Shown here one piece after another: positions 17,853 to 25,465 of a stretch of 64,000 nt of DNA (the first letter of the stretch is position 1; every line of letters starts with the position of its first letter). This stretch comes from Roseiarcus sp963823165 (GTDB taxonomy: Bacteria > Pseudomonadota > Alphaproteobacteria > Rhizobiales > Beijerinckiaceae). The notes below the pieces were generated by a model. The model was not told the origin of the DNA. It saw nothing but the letters and a program-made list of their open reading frames with translations, and searched no databases. Both the position numbers and the translations under genes were made by a program. The stretch lies in NCBI GenBank assembly GCA_963823165.1, contig CAWGKV010000001.1, positions 581,041-645,040 on the forward strand. The letters run 5' to 3'.

Positions 17853-18769
17853 GGCGAACCTCCTACGGCGCGCTTGGCCTTGCTTTGCGCCGCGTCCTCG
17901 GCCTCCCGGCAATGGCCGGCGATCTCGTCGACGAGCAGCGGAACCAGCGCCTCGGGCAGATAGTGGCCCATGCCCGGCACGACCCGCAATCGCGAGCCCG
18001 GGATGTTCGCGGCGGTGTCGACGCCGCCGCGCAACGGGACCAGCGGGTCCTCGTCGCCGTGCAGCACGAGCGTCGGCGCCCGGACGCGGTGAAGCATGCG
18101 TGTGCGGCTCGGCGCGGTCTGGATGGCGAGGAGCTGGCGGGTGAATGCGTCGGGACGATAGCTGCGCCGAACCGCGCGTTCGGTCCGGGCGCGCAGCTCG
18201 GCCTCCGTCGGCAAATAAGCGGAGCCGCCGACCAAGCGGAAAAACTCGATCAGGCGGCGGATCGCCAGTTCCTTGCTGCGCGGCCGCGGACGAAGCATGG
18301 CGCGCAGAATTTTGGGCCGGGGCAGCAGCGGGGTCGGGGACGACATGATCGACGTCAGGCTCTTGACCCGGTCCGGAAAATCGATGGCGACGATCTGCGC
18401 GATCATCCCTCCCATCGACGCCCCTACGACATGGGCCTTGGCGATTTGCAGCGCGTCCATAAGGCCGACTGCGTCGCGCGCCATGTCGTTCAGCGTATAG
18501 GGCGGCCGGACGGGAAGACGCATGAAGGCGCGCGCGGCGATGGCCGCGGTCGCAACGGGCCTGGCCGAAGGCATTCGGGTCGAATGGCCGACGTCGCGGT
18601 TGTCGAAGCGGACCACGCGGAAGCCGCGCGCGGCGAGGCCTTCGCAGAGCGATTCGGGCCACGCCACCAGCTGCATGCCGAGGCCCATGATGAGCAGGAT
18701 GGCCGGCGCGTCGCCCGATCCCGTCTCGGCGTATTCGAGGGCGATTCCGTTCGCCTGGACCTTGGTCAT
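17849..18769 (-). CDS. Alpha/beta hydrolase of the wax ester operon
   Basis: A 306-residue alpha/beta hydrolase with ILLIMGLGMQLVAWPESLCE (oxyanion region), nucleophile elbow VVGASMGGM, acid-residue segment LVLHGDEDPLVP and catalytic His in VPGMGHYLPEAL, so the triad is complete. The start is ATG 18769 (MTKVQANGIALEYAETGSG); the longer frame to 18958 overlaps the SDR. Both ends overlap neighbours by ATGA, giving a tightly coupled SDR-hydrolase-WS/DGAT unit. It resembles haloperoxidase/esterase-type hydrolases that occur with WS/DGAT genes, where lipid ester turnover is a reasonable inference. Confidence 0.85.
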   Translation of the reverse strand: MTKVQANGIALEYAETGSGDAPAILLIMGLGMQLVAWPESLCEGLAARGFRVVRFDNRDVGHSTRMPSARPVATAAIAARAFMRLPVRPPYTLNDMARDAVGLMDALQIAKAHVVGASMGGMIAQIVAIDFPDRVKSLTSIMSSPTPLLPRPKILRAMLRPRPRSKELAIRRLIEFFRLVGGSAYLPTEAELRARTERAVRRSYRPDAFTRQLLAIQTAPSRTRMLHRVRAPTLVLHGDEDPLVPLRGGVDTAANIPGSRLRVVPGMGHYLPEALVPLLVDEIAGHCREAEDAAQSKAKRAVGGSP

Positions 18770-19692
18770 TCGCCGTGGCCTTCGCGAGGCGAGCCGAAAC
18801 CGCCAAGGGCGCTCGCGATGCGGTCCCAACCGCCCGCGGTCATCCATCCGCCGACGCCTCGCACGAGTGCGCGGGGCAGGAAAGGCGCCCCGCTCGTCAG
18901 CAGGCGGTTGGCGACGCCCGGCACGCAAATCGTCTCGCCCTTCAGACAGGCCGCGCAACCCAGTTCCGCGACTTCCTGCGGCGACATGATCATCATGGCC
19001 GGGATCGGCTTGCCGAGCCTGGAGCTGCGCACCATCGCCGTGTCGGTGGCGCCGGGGCAGAGCGCGGTCGCGGAAACGCCGGTGTCGGCAAGCTCCGCCG
19101 AAAGCGATTCGGTCAGCGACAAGACATAGGCCTTGGCGGCGGCATAGGCGGCGACCCGGGGGACGGGCGTGAAGCTGAAGATCGAAGCGACGTTGAGAAT
19201 CCGGCCGCCGCCGCGCTTCAGCATCGGCGGAAGGAAGAGGCGGGTCAGCGCGGTCAGTGCGACGACATTGATCTGCAGAAGCCTGAGGTGGTCGTCGAGG
19301 GGGATTGTCGCGAAATCGCCTTCGAACGCCACGCCGGCGTTATTGACCAGAATGCCCACGTCGATCCCGGCTCCTTTCAGTGCATCGTCCATCGCCTGCG
19401 CGGCGCCGGGAAGGCTGAGGTCGACCGGCATGGTCTTCGCCCGCACGGCGTGGCGCCCGGCCAGCTCGCCGCCGAGCTCCGCGATCGCCGTCTCGTTGCG
19501 CGCCGCAAGGACGAGGTCGTAGCCGCGGGAGGCGAACGCCCTCGCCAGCTCGCGGCCGATCCCGGCCGAGGCGCCGGTGACGAGAACCCAGCCCAAGGCC
19601 CGGCTGCCGCCTCCGACCTTCGCCTTCGGCTGCTGCGTCAAACACCCCTCCCCCACCGCTAAGCACGAGTCCCGTCCGCTTAATGGAGCCAT
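18766..19692 (-). CDS. Short-chain dehydrogenase/reductase of the wax ester operon
   Basis: Classical SDR with the nucleotide motif LVTGASAGIGRELARAFASR, NNAGVAF, the catalytic Ser in NVASIFSF and YxxxK in AYAAAKAYVLS, then a C-terminal extension ending FGSPREGHGE. The upstream start is uncertain: ATG 19692 gives 308 residues, whereas a TTG near 19641 behind GGGGGAGGGG would place the Rossmann fold at the normal distance from the start. It is the first gene of an operon with ATGA overlaps into a hydrolase and WS/DGAT, so reduction of acyl-derived carbonyls for wax or lipid synthesis is plausible. Confidence 0.85.
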   Translation of the reverse strand: MAPLSGRDSCLAVGEGCLTQQPKAKVGGGSRALGWVLVTGASAGIGRELARAFASRGYDLVLAARNETAIAELGGELAGRHAVRAKTMPVDLSLPGAAQAMDDALKGAGIDVGILVNNAGVAFEGDFATIPLDDHLRLLQINVVALTALTRLFLPPMLKRGGGRILNVASIFSFTPVPRVAAYAAAKAYVLSLTESLSAELADTGVSATALCPGATDTAMVRSSRLGKPIPAMMIMSPQEVAELGCAACLKGETICVPGVANRLLTSGAPFLPRALVRGVGGWMTAGGWDRIASALGGFGSPREGHGE

Positions 19693-19884
19693 CACCATAG
19701 CGGCGCGCCGCAAAACGGCAATGATCTTCGTCAAATCGGCACGCGGGTCGTGGAACAGTCGCCCGGACAATCGCGACGCCGTCACAGCTTAGGAGCTCGA
19801 GACCGAAAGCATTTTCCCGTCGGGAAAAGCGGTCGTGGACCGCGCCCAACCCCCGCTGTTGCTAGGGCGACGACGGGGTCTCGA

Positions 19885-20070
19885 TCGCCGCCGGCGCCGG
19901 CGAGCCCGAGGAACGGCGCGGTCCAGAGAAAGCACAGGATGCGGGTCTTGACGAGGTCGACGCCGGCCGAGCCTGCCGCCTCCTCGTTGTCGCGCATGGC
20001 GTTGACGCCGAGGCCGACCCGCGAGCGCAAGAGCGCCAAGTCGCGACGAAGGCGACGAGCGCCAGGCCCG
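19885..20070 (-). pseudogene. Fragment of a branched-chain amino acid-type ABC permease (LivM-like)
   Basis: The minus strand reads LALLRSRVGLGVNAMRDNEE, then AAGSAGVDLVKTRILCFLWT and APFLGLAGA, a conserved internal block of LivM permeases. Just upstream a different frame gives GLALVAFVAT, the preceding membrane strand, so there is a frameshift. Homology stops after LAGA. Neither end of the gene (normally over 300 codons) is present. It lies directly behind the meta-cleavage operon, where LivM-type transporters for aromatics are often found, so a lost uptake system is my inference. Confidence 0.6.
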
Positions 20071-20094
20071 GGCTACGTCTGTCGGCTCAGCCGG

Positions 20095-20296
20095 TCAGAT
20101 GGGTTGAACTTCGGACTTTTCTTTGGTCTTGCCCCCGGCCCCGAAGTGCAGCGCGGGAATCTCCCGCAAGATGATGCGGATCGAGTTCGCGCGGGGCGGC
20201 GATCAATTCCTCGATTGCGTCGGTGACCTTGGCGATGAGGCGCCGCTTAGCTTCGGGCGTACGCCCCTCGATCATCGTGATCTCGACGATAGGCAT
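20095..20296 (-). pseudogene. dmpI: 4-Oxalocrotonate tautomerase, interrupted by a one-base frameshift
   Basis: The frame from 20296 reads MPIVEITMIEGRTPEAKRRL and then IAKVTDAIEELIAAPRE, with the catalytic Pro1 (after Met removal) and Arg11 of the family. It then slips. The +1 frame continues SIRIILREIPALHFGAGGKT and ends KEKSEVQPI at a stop at 20095-20097, with the Arg39-equivalent. One extra base near 20185 (GAACTCG for an expected GAATCG or GACTCG) explains the break; corrected, the protein would be 66 residues, close to the normal 62-63. 4-OT isomerises 2-hydroxymuconate to 2-oxo-3-hexenedioate in the dehydrogenase branch. It is four bases from dmpH in the same operon. It is either a real lesion or a sequence error. 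Confidence 0.85.
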
Positions 20297-20300
20297 GAGG

Positions 20301-21068
20301 TCACTCCGCCACGCGGATCGAAACCGATCCGATATTCTGCATCGTGAGCCGCACGCGCTCGCCGACCTTCAGCGGATGCGCCGCGGTCGCGCCCCCCGCA
20401 AGAATGATCCAGCCGGCCTCGAGCCGGCCGAGCGCAGCGCCGGCGAGACGCGCCGCGGCGACGAGCGAACGCGAGGGATTGCCGAGGATCGCGGCGGTCG
20501 AGCCGATCTCGACCGGACGGCCGTTCACCTCCATCACGAGGCCGAGATTGGAGAAGTCCTGATCGGGACGCGACCAATCGCCGACGACGAAGCTCGACGA
20601 GGAGGAATTGTCCGCAATGACGTCCGGCAGGGCGAATTTGAAGTTCTGGTAGCGCGAATCGATGATTTCCATCGCCGGCGCGATTCCCCCGACCGCGGCC
20701 ATCGCCTCGGCCGCGGTGACAATTCCGGTCAGCGGGGCTTTGAGAAGGAACGCGAGTTCGGGCTCGATGCGCGGGTGGACATAGCGCCGGCGCGACAGCG
20801 CGGCGCCCTCCTCGAGACGCATCGCGTCTGTAAGCCGCCCCCACACGACCTCGTCGACCTTGACCTGCGCCATCTTGGCGCGCGAGGTCAGGCCCATCTT
20901 CACGCCGACCAGCTTCTCCCCGCGCCGGACGCGCCGCTCGACCGAAGCCGCCTGGATGGCGTAGGCGTCGGCGACGCTGAGGGGAGCGGTCTCGGTAAAT
21001 TGCGGGATGGCGGTCGCGCTGCGCGCCGCCTCATCGACGACTTCCGCGAACCTTGCGATGTCGGTCAT
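20301..21068 (-). CDS. dmpH: 4-Oxalocrotonate decarboxylase (2-oxo-3-hexenedioate decarboxylase)
   Basis: Metal-dependent decarboxylase (255 residues) that converts 2-oxo-3-hexenedioate to 2-hydroxypenta-2,4-dienoate in the meta-cleavage pathway, normally in complex with the hydratase DmpE. It shows VGVKMGLTSRAKMAQVKVDE, the metal-site region HPRIEPELAFLL (E-x-E), MEIIDSRYQNFKFALPDVIA and ADNSSSSSFVVG, the hydratase/decarboxylase superfamily signature. It is paralogous to dmpE in this operon, with the same blocks in the same order. The start ATG 21068 overlaps the dmpG stop by four bases; the longer frame to 21617 is a shadow of dmpG. Confidence 0.92.
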   Translation of the reverse strand: MTDIARFAEVVDEAARSATAIPQFTETAPLSVADAYAIQAASVERRVRRGEKLVGVKMGLTSRAKMAQVKVDEVVWGRLTDAMRLEEGAALSRRRYVHPRIEPELAFLLKAPLTGIVTAAEAMAAVGGIAPAMEIIDSRYQNFKFALPDVIADNSSSSSFVVGDWSRPDQDFSNLGLVMEVNGRPVEIGSTAAILGNPSRSLVAAARLAGAALGRLEAGWIILAGGATAAHPLKVGERVRLTMQNIGSVSIRVAE

Positions 21069-22108
21069 TGCGCAGAAACCTCCGCCTCGCGGTGTCGCAG
21101 GATGTCGAGCGCGACATCGACGATCATGTCCTCCTGGCCCCCCACCATGCGCCGCTTCCCGAGCTCCGTCAGGATGTCTCGCGTGTCGACGCCATAAAGT
21201 TTGGAGGCGTTTTCGGCGTGGCGCAGGAAGCTCGAGTAGACGCCGGCGTAGCCGAGCGACAGACTCTCGCGGTCGACCCTCACGGGACGGTCCTGCAACG
21301 GCCGGACGATGTCGTCGGCGACGTCCATCAGAATGTGCAGGTCGCAACCGGTCTCGATGCCCATGCGGTCTAGCACGGCGATCAGGGCCTCGATCGGCGC
21401 GTTGCCGGCCCCCGCGCCCATGCCCGCGAGCGAAGCGTCGACCCGGACCGCGCCCGCCTCGATGCCGGCGACCGCATTGGCGACGCCCAGGGTGAGATTG
21501 TGATGGGTGTGGACGCCGACTTCGGTTTCCGGTTTTAGCGCCTGGCGGAACGCCTTCACCCGCTCGGCGTATTGCGCCGGCAGAAGCGCGCCAGCCGAAT
21601 CCGTCACATAGACGCATTCGGCGCCATAACTCTCCATCAGCTTCGCCTGCTCGACCAGCTTCTCGACCGGCGCCATATGCGCCATCATCAGAAAGCCGAC
21701 CGTGTCCATGCCGAGCGAGCGGGCCGCCTCGATATGCTGCTTCGAGACGTCGGCCTCGGTGCAGTGGGTGGCGATGCGCACGCTGCGCGCGCCGGCCTCA
21801 TAGGCGTGCTTGAGGTCGTGCACCGTGCCGATGCCGGGCAGGAGCAGCACGGTGACGACGGCGTTCCCGCATTCCTCCGCGACGGCCGCGATCCATTCGC
21901 CATCGTCGTGCGCGCCGAAGCCGTAGTTGAAGGTCGAGCCGGTGATGCCGTCGCCGTGGCAGATCTCGACCGCGTCGACATGCGCCCGGTCGAGCGCGCG
22001 GGCGATGTCGCGCACTGTCTCCAGATGGTACTGGTGACGGATCGAATGCATGCCGTCGCGCAGCGTGACGTCCTGGACGTAGAGCTTCGATTTGTTCCTG
22101 CGGGCCAT
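21065..22108 (-). CDS. dmpG: 4-Hydroxy-2-oxovalerate aldolase
   Basis: Class II aldolase (347 residues, family about 345) that splits 4-hydroxy-2-oxopentanoate to pyruvate and acetaldehyde, channelled to the partner dehydrogenase DmpF. Conserved parts are YVQDVTLRDGMHSIRHQYHL (catalytic Arg/Asp), YVTDSAGALLP and the metal-binding GVHTHHNLTLGVANA. The start codon overlaps the dmpF stop as TGATG, and the gene stop overlaps the dmpH start. This tight coupling fits the known DmpFG heterotetramer. Confidence 0.96.
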   Translation of the reverse strand: MARRNKSKLYVQDVTLRDGMHSIRHQYHLETVRDIARALDRAHVDAVEICHGDGITGSTFNYGFGAHDDGEWIAAVAEECGNAVVTVLLLPGIGTVHDLKHAYEAGARSVRIATHCTEADVSKQHIEAARSLGMDTVGFLMMAHMAPVEKLVEQAKLMESYGAECVYVTDSAGALLPAQYAERVKAFRQALKPETEVGVHTHHNLTLGVANAVAGIEAGAVRVDASLAGMGAGAGNAPIEALIAVLDRMGIETGCDLHILMDVADDIVRPLQDRPVRVDRESLSLGYAGVYSSFLRHAENASKLYGVDTRDILTELGKRRMVGGQEDMIVDVALDILRHREAEVSAQ

Positions 22109-23049
22109 CACGCGGCCTCCTTCTGCAATTGCCTGGCCGCCCAGCGGTCCGCCGTGGTCAAGGCCGCCGAGGTCATGATGTCGAGGTTGCCGGCGTAGGC
22201 CGGCAGGTAGTGGGCCGCGCCCTCGACCTCGAGGAAGATCGTGGTCTTGAGGCCGGAGCACGGACCGATGCCGGGGATGCGCACGGGAGCGTTGTCGCCA
22301 ATGTGCTCGAACTGCACCTTCTGCTTCAGGCGATACCCCGGCACGTACCTCCGCACCGCCTCGGCCATGTCCTCGACCGACCTCTCGATCGCCTCCTGCG
22401 CACCGCCCTGCGACAGGGTGAAGACCGTGTCGCGCATGATAAGCGGCGGCTCGGCCGGATTGAGGATGATGAGCGCCTTGCCCCGCTCCGCGCCGCCGAG
22501 CTTGACGATCGCATTCGAGGTCGTCTCGGTGAACTCGTCGATGTTGGCGCGCGTGCCCGGACCGGCCGACTTCGAGGCGATCGAGGCGACGATCTCGCCC
22601 CAGATCACACGCGTTGTCGCGCGCCTGACGGCGTAGACCATCGGGATCGTCGCCTGGCCGCCGCAGGTGACCATGTTGACGTTCGGCTCGTCGATGTTAG
22701 CGTCGCCGTTGATCACCGGGATGGTGAAAGGTCCGATGGCCGCCGGCGTCAGGTCGATCACCTTCTTGCCGTCCTTCTGCAGAAGCGCGTTGTTGTGCAG
22801 GTGCGCCTTGGCCGAGGTCGCGTCGAACACGACCTTGATGTCCCGGTAGTTCGGCAGCCTGCGCAGGCCGTCGATCCCTTCGTGGGTGATCGGCACGCCG
22901 AGGCGCCGAGCGCGGGCGAGGCCATCCGACTGCGGGTCGATGCCGACCATCGCGCCCATTTCCAGGTTCTTCGAGGTGCGCATCACCTTGATCATCAGGT
23001 CCGTGCCGATGTTGCCCGAGCCGATGATCGCGCAGGGAATTTTGGTCAT
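22108..23049 (-). CDS. dmpF: Acetaldehyde dehydrogenase (acylating)
   Basis: CoA-acylating, NAD-dependent acetaldehyde dehydrogenase (313 residues) that turns acetaldehyde from DmpG into acetyl-CoA. The N-terminal dinucleotide motif is CAIIGSGNIGTDLMIK, the catalytic Cys lies in VNMVTCGGQATIPM (Cys129), and FLEVEGAAHYLPAYAGNLDI is the conserved end. It sits between dmpE (2-base gap) and dmpG (overlap). It delivers the pathway's second central metabolite; the window's pckA and mclA could handle its downstream use. Confidence 0.96.
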   Translation of the reverse strand: MTKIPCAIIGSGNIGTDLMIKVMRTSKNLEMGAMVGIDPQSDGLARARRLGVPITHEGIDGLRRLPNYRDIKVVFDATSAKAHLHNNALLQKDGKKVIDLTPAAIGPFTIPVINGDANIDEPNVNMVTCGGQATIPMVYAVRRATTRVIWGEIVASIASKSAGPGTRANIDEFTETTSNAIVKLGGAERGKALIILNPAEPPLIMRDTVFTLSQGGAQEAIERSVEDMAEAVRRYVPGYRLKQKVQFEHIGDNAPVRIPGIGPCSGLKTTIFLEVEGAAHYLPAYAGNLDIMTSAALTTADRWAARQLQKEAA

Positions 23050-23051
23050 TC

Positions 23052-23846
23052 TTAAGCCTCATCCTTCGCAAACGCAGCGCGGACGGAACCGAGGCCCGAA
23101 ATGCGAGCCTCGTACACCTCGCCCCTCTTGACCGTGACCATCGGCCCGAGCGCGCCCGACATCACCGTGTCGCCCGCTTTGAGAGGCCGTCCGACCTTCG
23201 CCATGGTCTTGGCGAGCCACAACGTCGCCGACAGCGGGTCGCCGAGGCAGGCCGCCCCGGCGCCGACCGAGACTTCCTCGCCGCCCATCTCCATGACCAT
23301 GCCGCAGAGCCTGAGCTCCAGGCCGTCGAGTTTCTTTGGGCTCGCGCCAAGTACGTAGAGGCCGGACGAGGCGTTGTCGGCGATCGTGTCGAGGATGCCG
23401 ATCTTCCAGTCGGCGATGCGCGAGTCGACGATCTCGATTGCCGGAAGCGCGAACTCGACCGCGCGCAGCACGTCGGCGATCGTCAGGTGCTCGTGGTCGA
23501 GGTCGCGCCCGATGACGAAGGCGATCTCCGCCTCGACCTTGGGCTGGATCAACTCGTTGGCGGCCACGTCCCAGCCGTCCAGAACCGCCATGTCGTCGAA
23601 CAGCATGCCGTAGTCTGGCCGATCGACGCCGAGCTGCCGCTGGACGGCGAGCGACGTGAGGCCGATCTTTCGCCCGACCAGCCTGCGTCCAGCCGAAAGC
23701 CAGCGCCGGGTGTTGATCTCCTGCGCCGCATAGGCTTGGTCAATCGCGCCGGCCGGCAGCATTTCGCGCACCGGCGGCACGGGCGTCCGCGTCTTGTAGG
23801 CGCCGAGGATGGCGTCGGCGACCGCTTGCGCCGGTTGCTCTGTCAC
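23052..23846 (-). CDS. dmpE: 2-Hydroxypenta-2,4-dienoate hydratase (2-keto-4-pentenoate hydratase)
   Basis: Hydratase (264 residues) adding water to 2-hydroxypenta-2,4-dienoate to give 4-hydroxy-2-oxopentanoate. Family blocks are GRKIGLTSLAVQRQLGVDRP, PKVEAEIAFVIGRDL (metal E-x-E), AIEIVDSRIADWKIGILDTI and ADNASSGLYVLG. DYGMLFDDMAV distinguishes it from the decarboxylase DmpH downstream. It is 13 bases from the preceding dmpC stop and 2 bases from dmpF. DmpD, which usually sits between dmpC and dmpE in Pseudomonas, is missing from this operon. Confidence 0.93.
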   Translation of the reverse strand: MTEQPAQAVADAILGAYKTRTPVPPVREMLPAGAIDQAYAAQEINTRRWLSAGRRLVGRKIGLTSLAVQRQLGVDRPDYGMLFDDMAVLDGWDVAANELIQPKVEAEIAFVIGRDLDHEHLTIADVLRAVEFALPAIEIVDSRIADWKIGILDTIADNASSGLYVLGASPKKLDGLELRLCGMVMEMGGEEVSVGAGAACLGDPLSATLWLAKTMAKVGRPLKAGDTVMSGALGPMVTVKRGEVYEARISGLGSVRAAFAKDEA

Positions 23847-23859
23847 TTTGGCTTCCCTC

Positions 23860-25368
23860 TCACAGCTTGACGCAGACGTTCGTCAGTTCCGTGTAGAACT
23901 CGAGCGAATGCAGACCGCCCTCGCGGCCGATGCCCGACTGCTTGGCCCCGCCGAAAGCGGTGCGCAGATCGCGCAGGAACCAGGAATTGACCCAGCAGAT
24001 GCCGACGTCCATCCGAGCGGCCACGCGGTGGGCGCGCGAGAGGTTCTCGCTCCACACCGCAGCTGCTAGCCCGTAGGGCGTCGAATTGGCGAGCCTGACC
24101 GCCTCCTCCTCCGTGTCGAACGGGCGGATGTGGCAGCAGGGCCCGAAAATCTCCTCGTTGACGATCGGCGAGTCGTCGGGGAGTCCGGTCCAGATGGTCG
24201 GCTGGATCCAGGCGCCGTTGGCGAGCTCGCCCGGCATGTCGGGCACGCCGCCGCCGGTGACGATGGTCGCGCCTTCACCGGCGGCCTTCTTGTAATAGCT
24301 CAGCACCTTGCGACGATGCTCCAGACTGACCAGCGGGCCGAGCGAAGTCGACGGATCCTCTGGCCGGCCGAACTTCAGCGCCTCGGCGCCCGCCTTCAGC
24401 CGCGCGACGAATTCGTCGAAGATCGGACGCTCGACATAGACGCGCTCGGTGCCGAGGCAGACCTGGCCGCAATTGGAAAAGCACGAGCGCATGGTGCCCT
24501 CAATCGCCTTGTCGAGATCGGCGTCGGCGAAAATGAGTGCGGAGTTCTTGCCGCCGAGTTCGAACGACACCTGGCGGATGCCGAGCGCCGCCTGGCGCAT
24601 GATCGCCTCGCCCGTGCGCGTCTCGCCGGTGAAGGTGATGCCGTTGACGAGGGGGTGCTGGGTCAGGAACTCGCCGGCAGAACTGGGCCCGAATCCGTGC
24701 ACCACGTTGTAGACGCCCCTCGGCACGCCGGCGTCGTTCATCACCTCGCCGAGCAGAGTGGCGGTGAGCGGCGTCTCCTCGGACGGCTTGACCACGACCG
24801 TGTTGCCGCAGGCGAGCGCCGGGCCGACTTTCCAGGTCATCAGAAGCAGCGGCAGATTCCACGGCGAGATGACCGCGATGACGCCCTTCGGCCGGCGCAG
24901 CCCATAATTGATCGCGCCCCTGCCGTCCGGCGTCGGCATGATGAAGGTCTCGGTCGACACCCCTTTCACGGTGTCGGCGAACATCTTGAAATTCGCGGCG
25001 CCGCGCGGGATGTCGAGGTGGCGGGCGAGGCTGGACGGCTTGCCGGTGTCGAGGCACTCGGCGGCGAGGAACTCCTCGAGCCTGGCGTTGATGCCGTCGG
25101 CGACCTTGGCGAGAATGTCGGTGCGCTCGGCGACGCTCATCCTGCCCCACGGTCCTGAAAGCGCGGATTTGGCGGCGCGGCAGGCTGCGTCGATCTCCGC
25201 CATGCCGCCTTCGGGCACGCGGCCGATGACGCTGTTGTCGAGCGGCGTGCGGTTCTCCCAGCTCTTGCCGGTCGAGCCTTGGGTGAAGACGCCGTCGATG
25301 AAGTGAGCGGCGTCGCGGCGCGCGCCTTCGAAGCTTGCCGACGTCTTTCTGAGAGCCTGAACGGTCAT
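23860..25368 (-). CDS. dmpC: 2-Hydroxymuconic semialdehyde dehydrogenase
   Basis: NAD-dependent aldehyde dehydrogenase (502 residues) that oxidises the ring-cleavage product 2-hydroxymuconic semialdehyde to 2-hydroxymuconate. It has VISPWNLPLLLMTWKVGPAL, VVKPSEETP, the catalytic Glu in SFELGGKNSALIF, the catalytic Cys in FSNCGQVCLGTERVYVE, and NEEIFGPCCHIRPF. It is the only route in this cluster for the semialdehyde, since no DmpD-type hydrolase is present. A 97-base gap with a hairpin separates it from dmpB upstream. Confidence 0.93.
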   Translation of the reverse strand: MTVQALRKTSASFEGARRDAAHFIDGVFTQGSTGKSWENRTPLDNSVIGRVPEGGMAEIDAACRAAKSALSGPWGRMSVAERTDILAKVADGINARLEEFLAAECLDTGKPSSLARHLDIPRGAANFKMFADTVKGVSTETFIMPTPDGRGAINYGLRRPKGVIAVISPWNLPLLLMTWKVGPALACGNTVVVKPSEETPLTATLLGEVMNDAGVPRGVYNVVHGFGPSSAGEFLTQHPLVNGITFTGETRTGEAIMRQAALGIRQVSFELGGKNSALIFADADLDKAIEGTMRSCFSNCGQVCLGTERVYVERPIFDEFVARLKAGAEALKFGRPEDPSTSLGPLVSLEHRRKVLSYYKKAAGEGATIVTGGGVPDMPGELANGAWIQPTIWTGLPDDSPIVNEEIFGPCCHIRPFDTEEEAVRLANSTPYGLAAAVWSENLSRAHRVAARMDVGICWVNSWFLRDLRTAFGGAKQSGIGREGGLHSLEFYTELTNVCVKL

Positions 25369-25414
25369 CTTTTCACCTTCGTCAGCCGAGCCGCCGACCG
25401 TGGCCTCGGCGCAT

Positions 25415-25440
25415 GGCCCTCCGCGCGGGCGCGAAGGGCC
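25415..25440 (-). other. Intercistronic hairpin between dmpB and dmpC
   Basis: GGCCCTCCGCGC (25415-25426) pairs with GCGCGAAGGGCC (25429-25440) with one mismatch. There is no T run after it on the minus strand, so it is not a standard terminator. It lies in the longest gap of the lower operon and could stabilise upstream mRNA or mark a processing site. Confidence 0.5.
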
Positions 25441-25465
25441 GTTCTTGTGAGATCTGGTCGGTCCT

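Noticed and set aside
17853..18806. N-terminal extension of the wax ester synthase frame to 923 codons
   Set aside because: The extra part is antisense-free but out of frame with the alpha/beta hydrolase gene that occupies it; the ribosome site and family start are at 17852.
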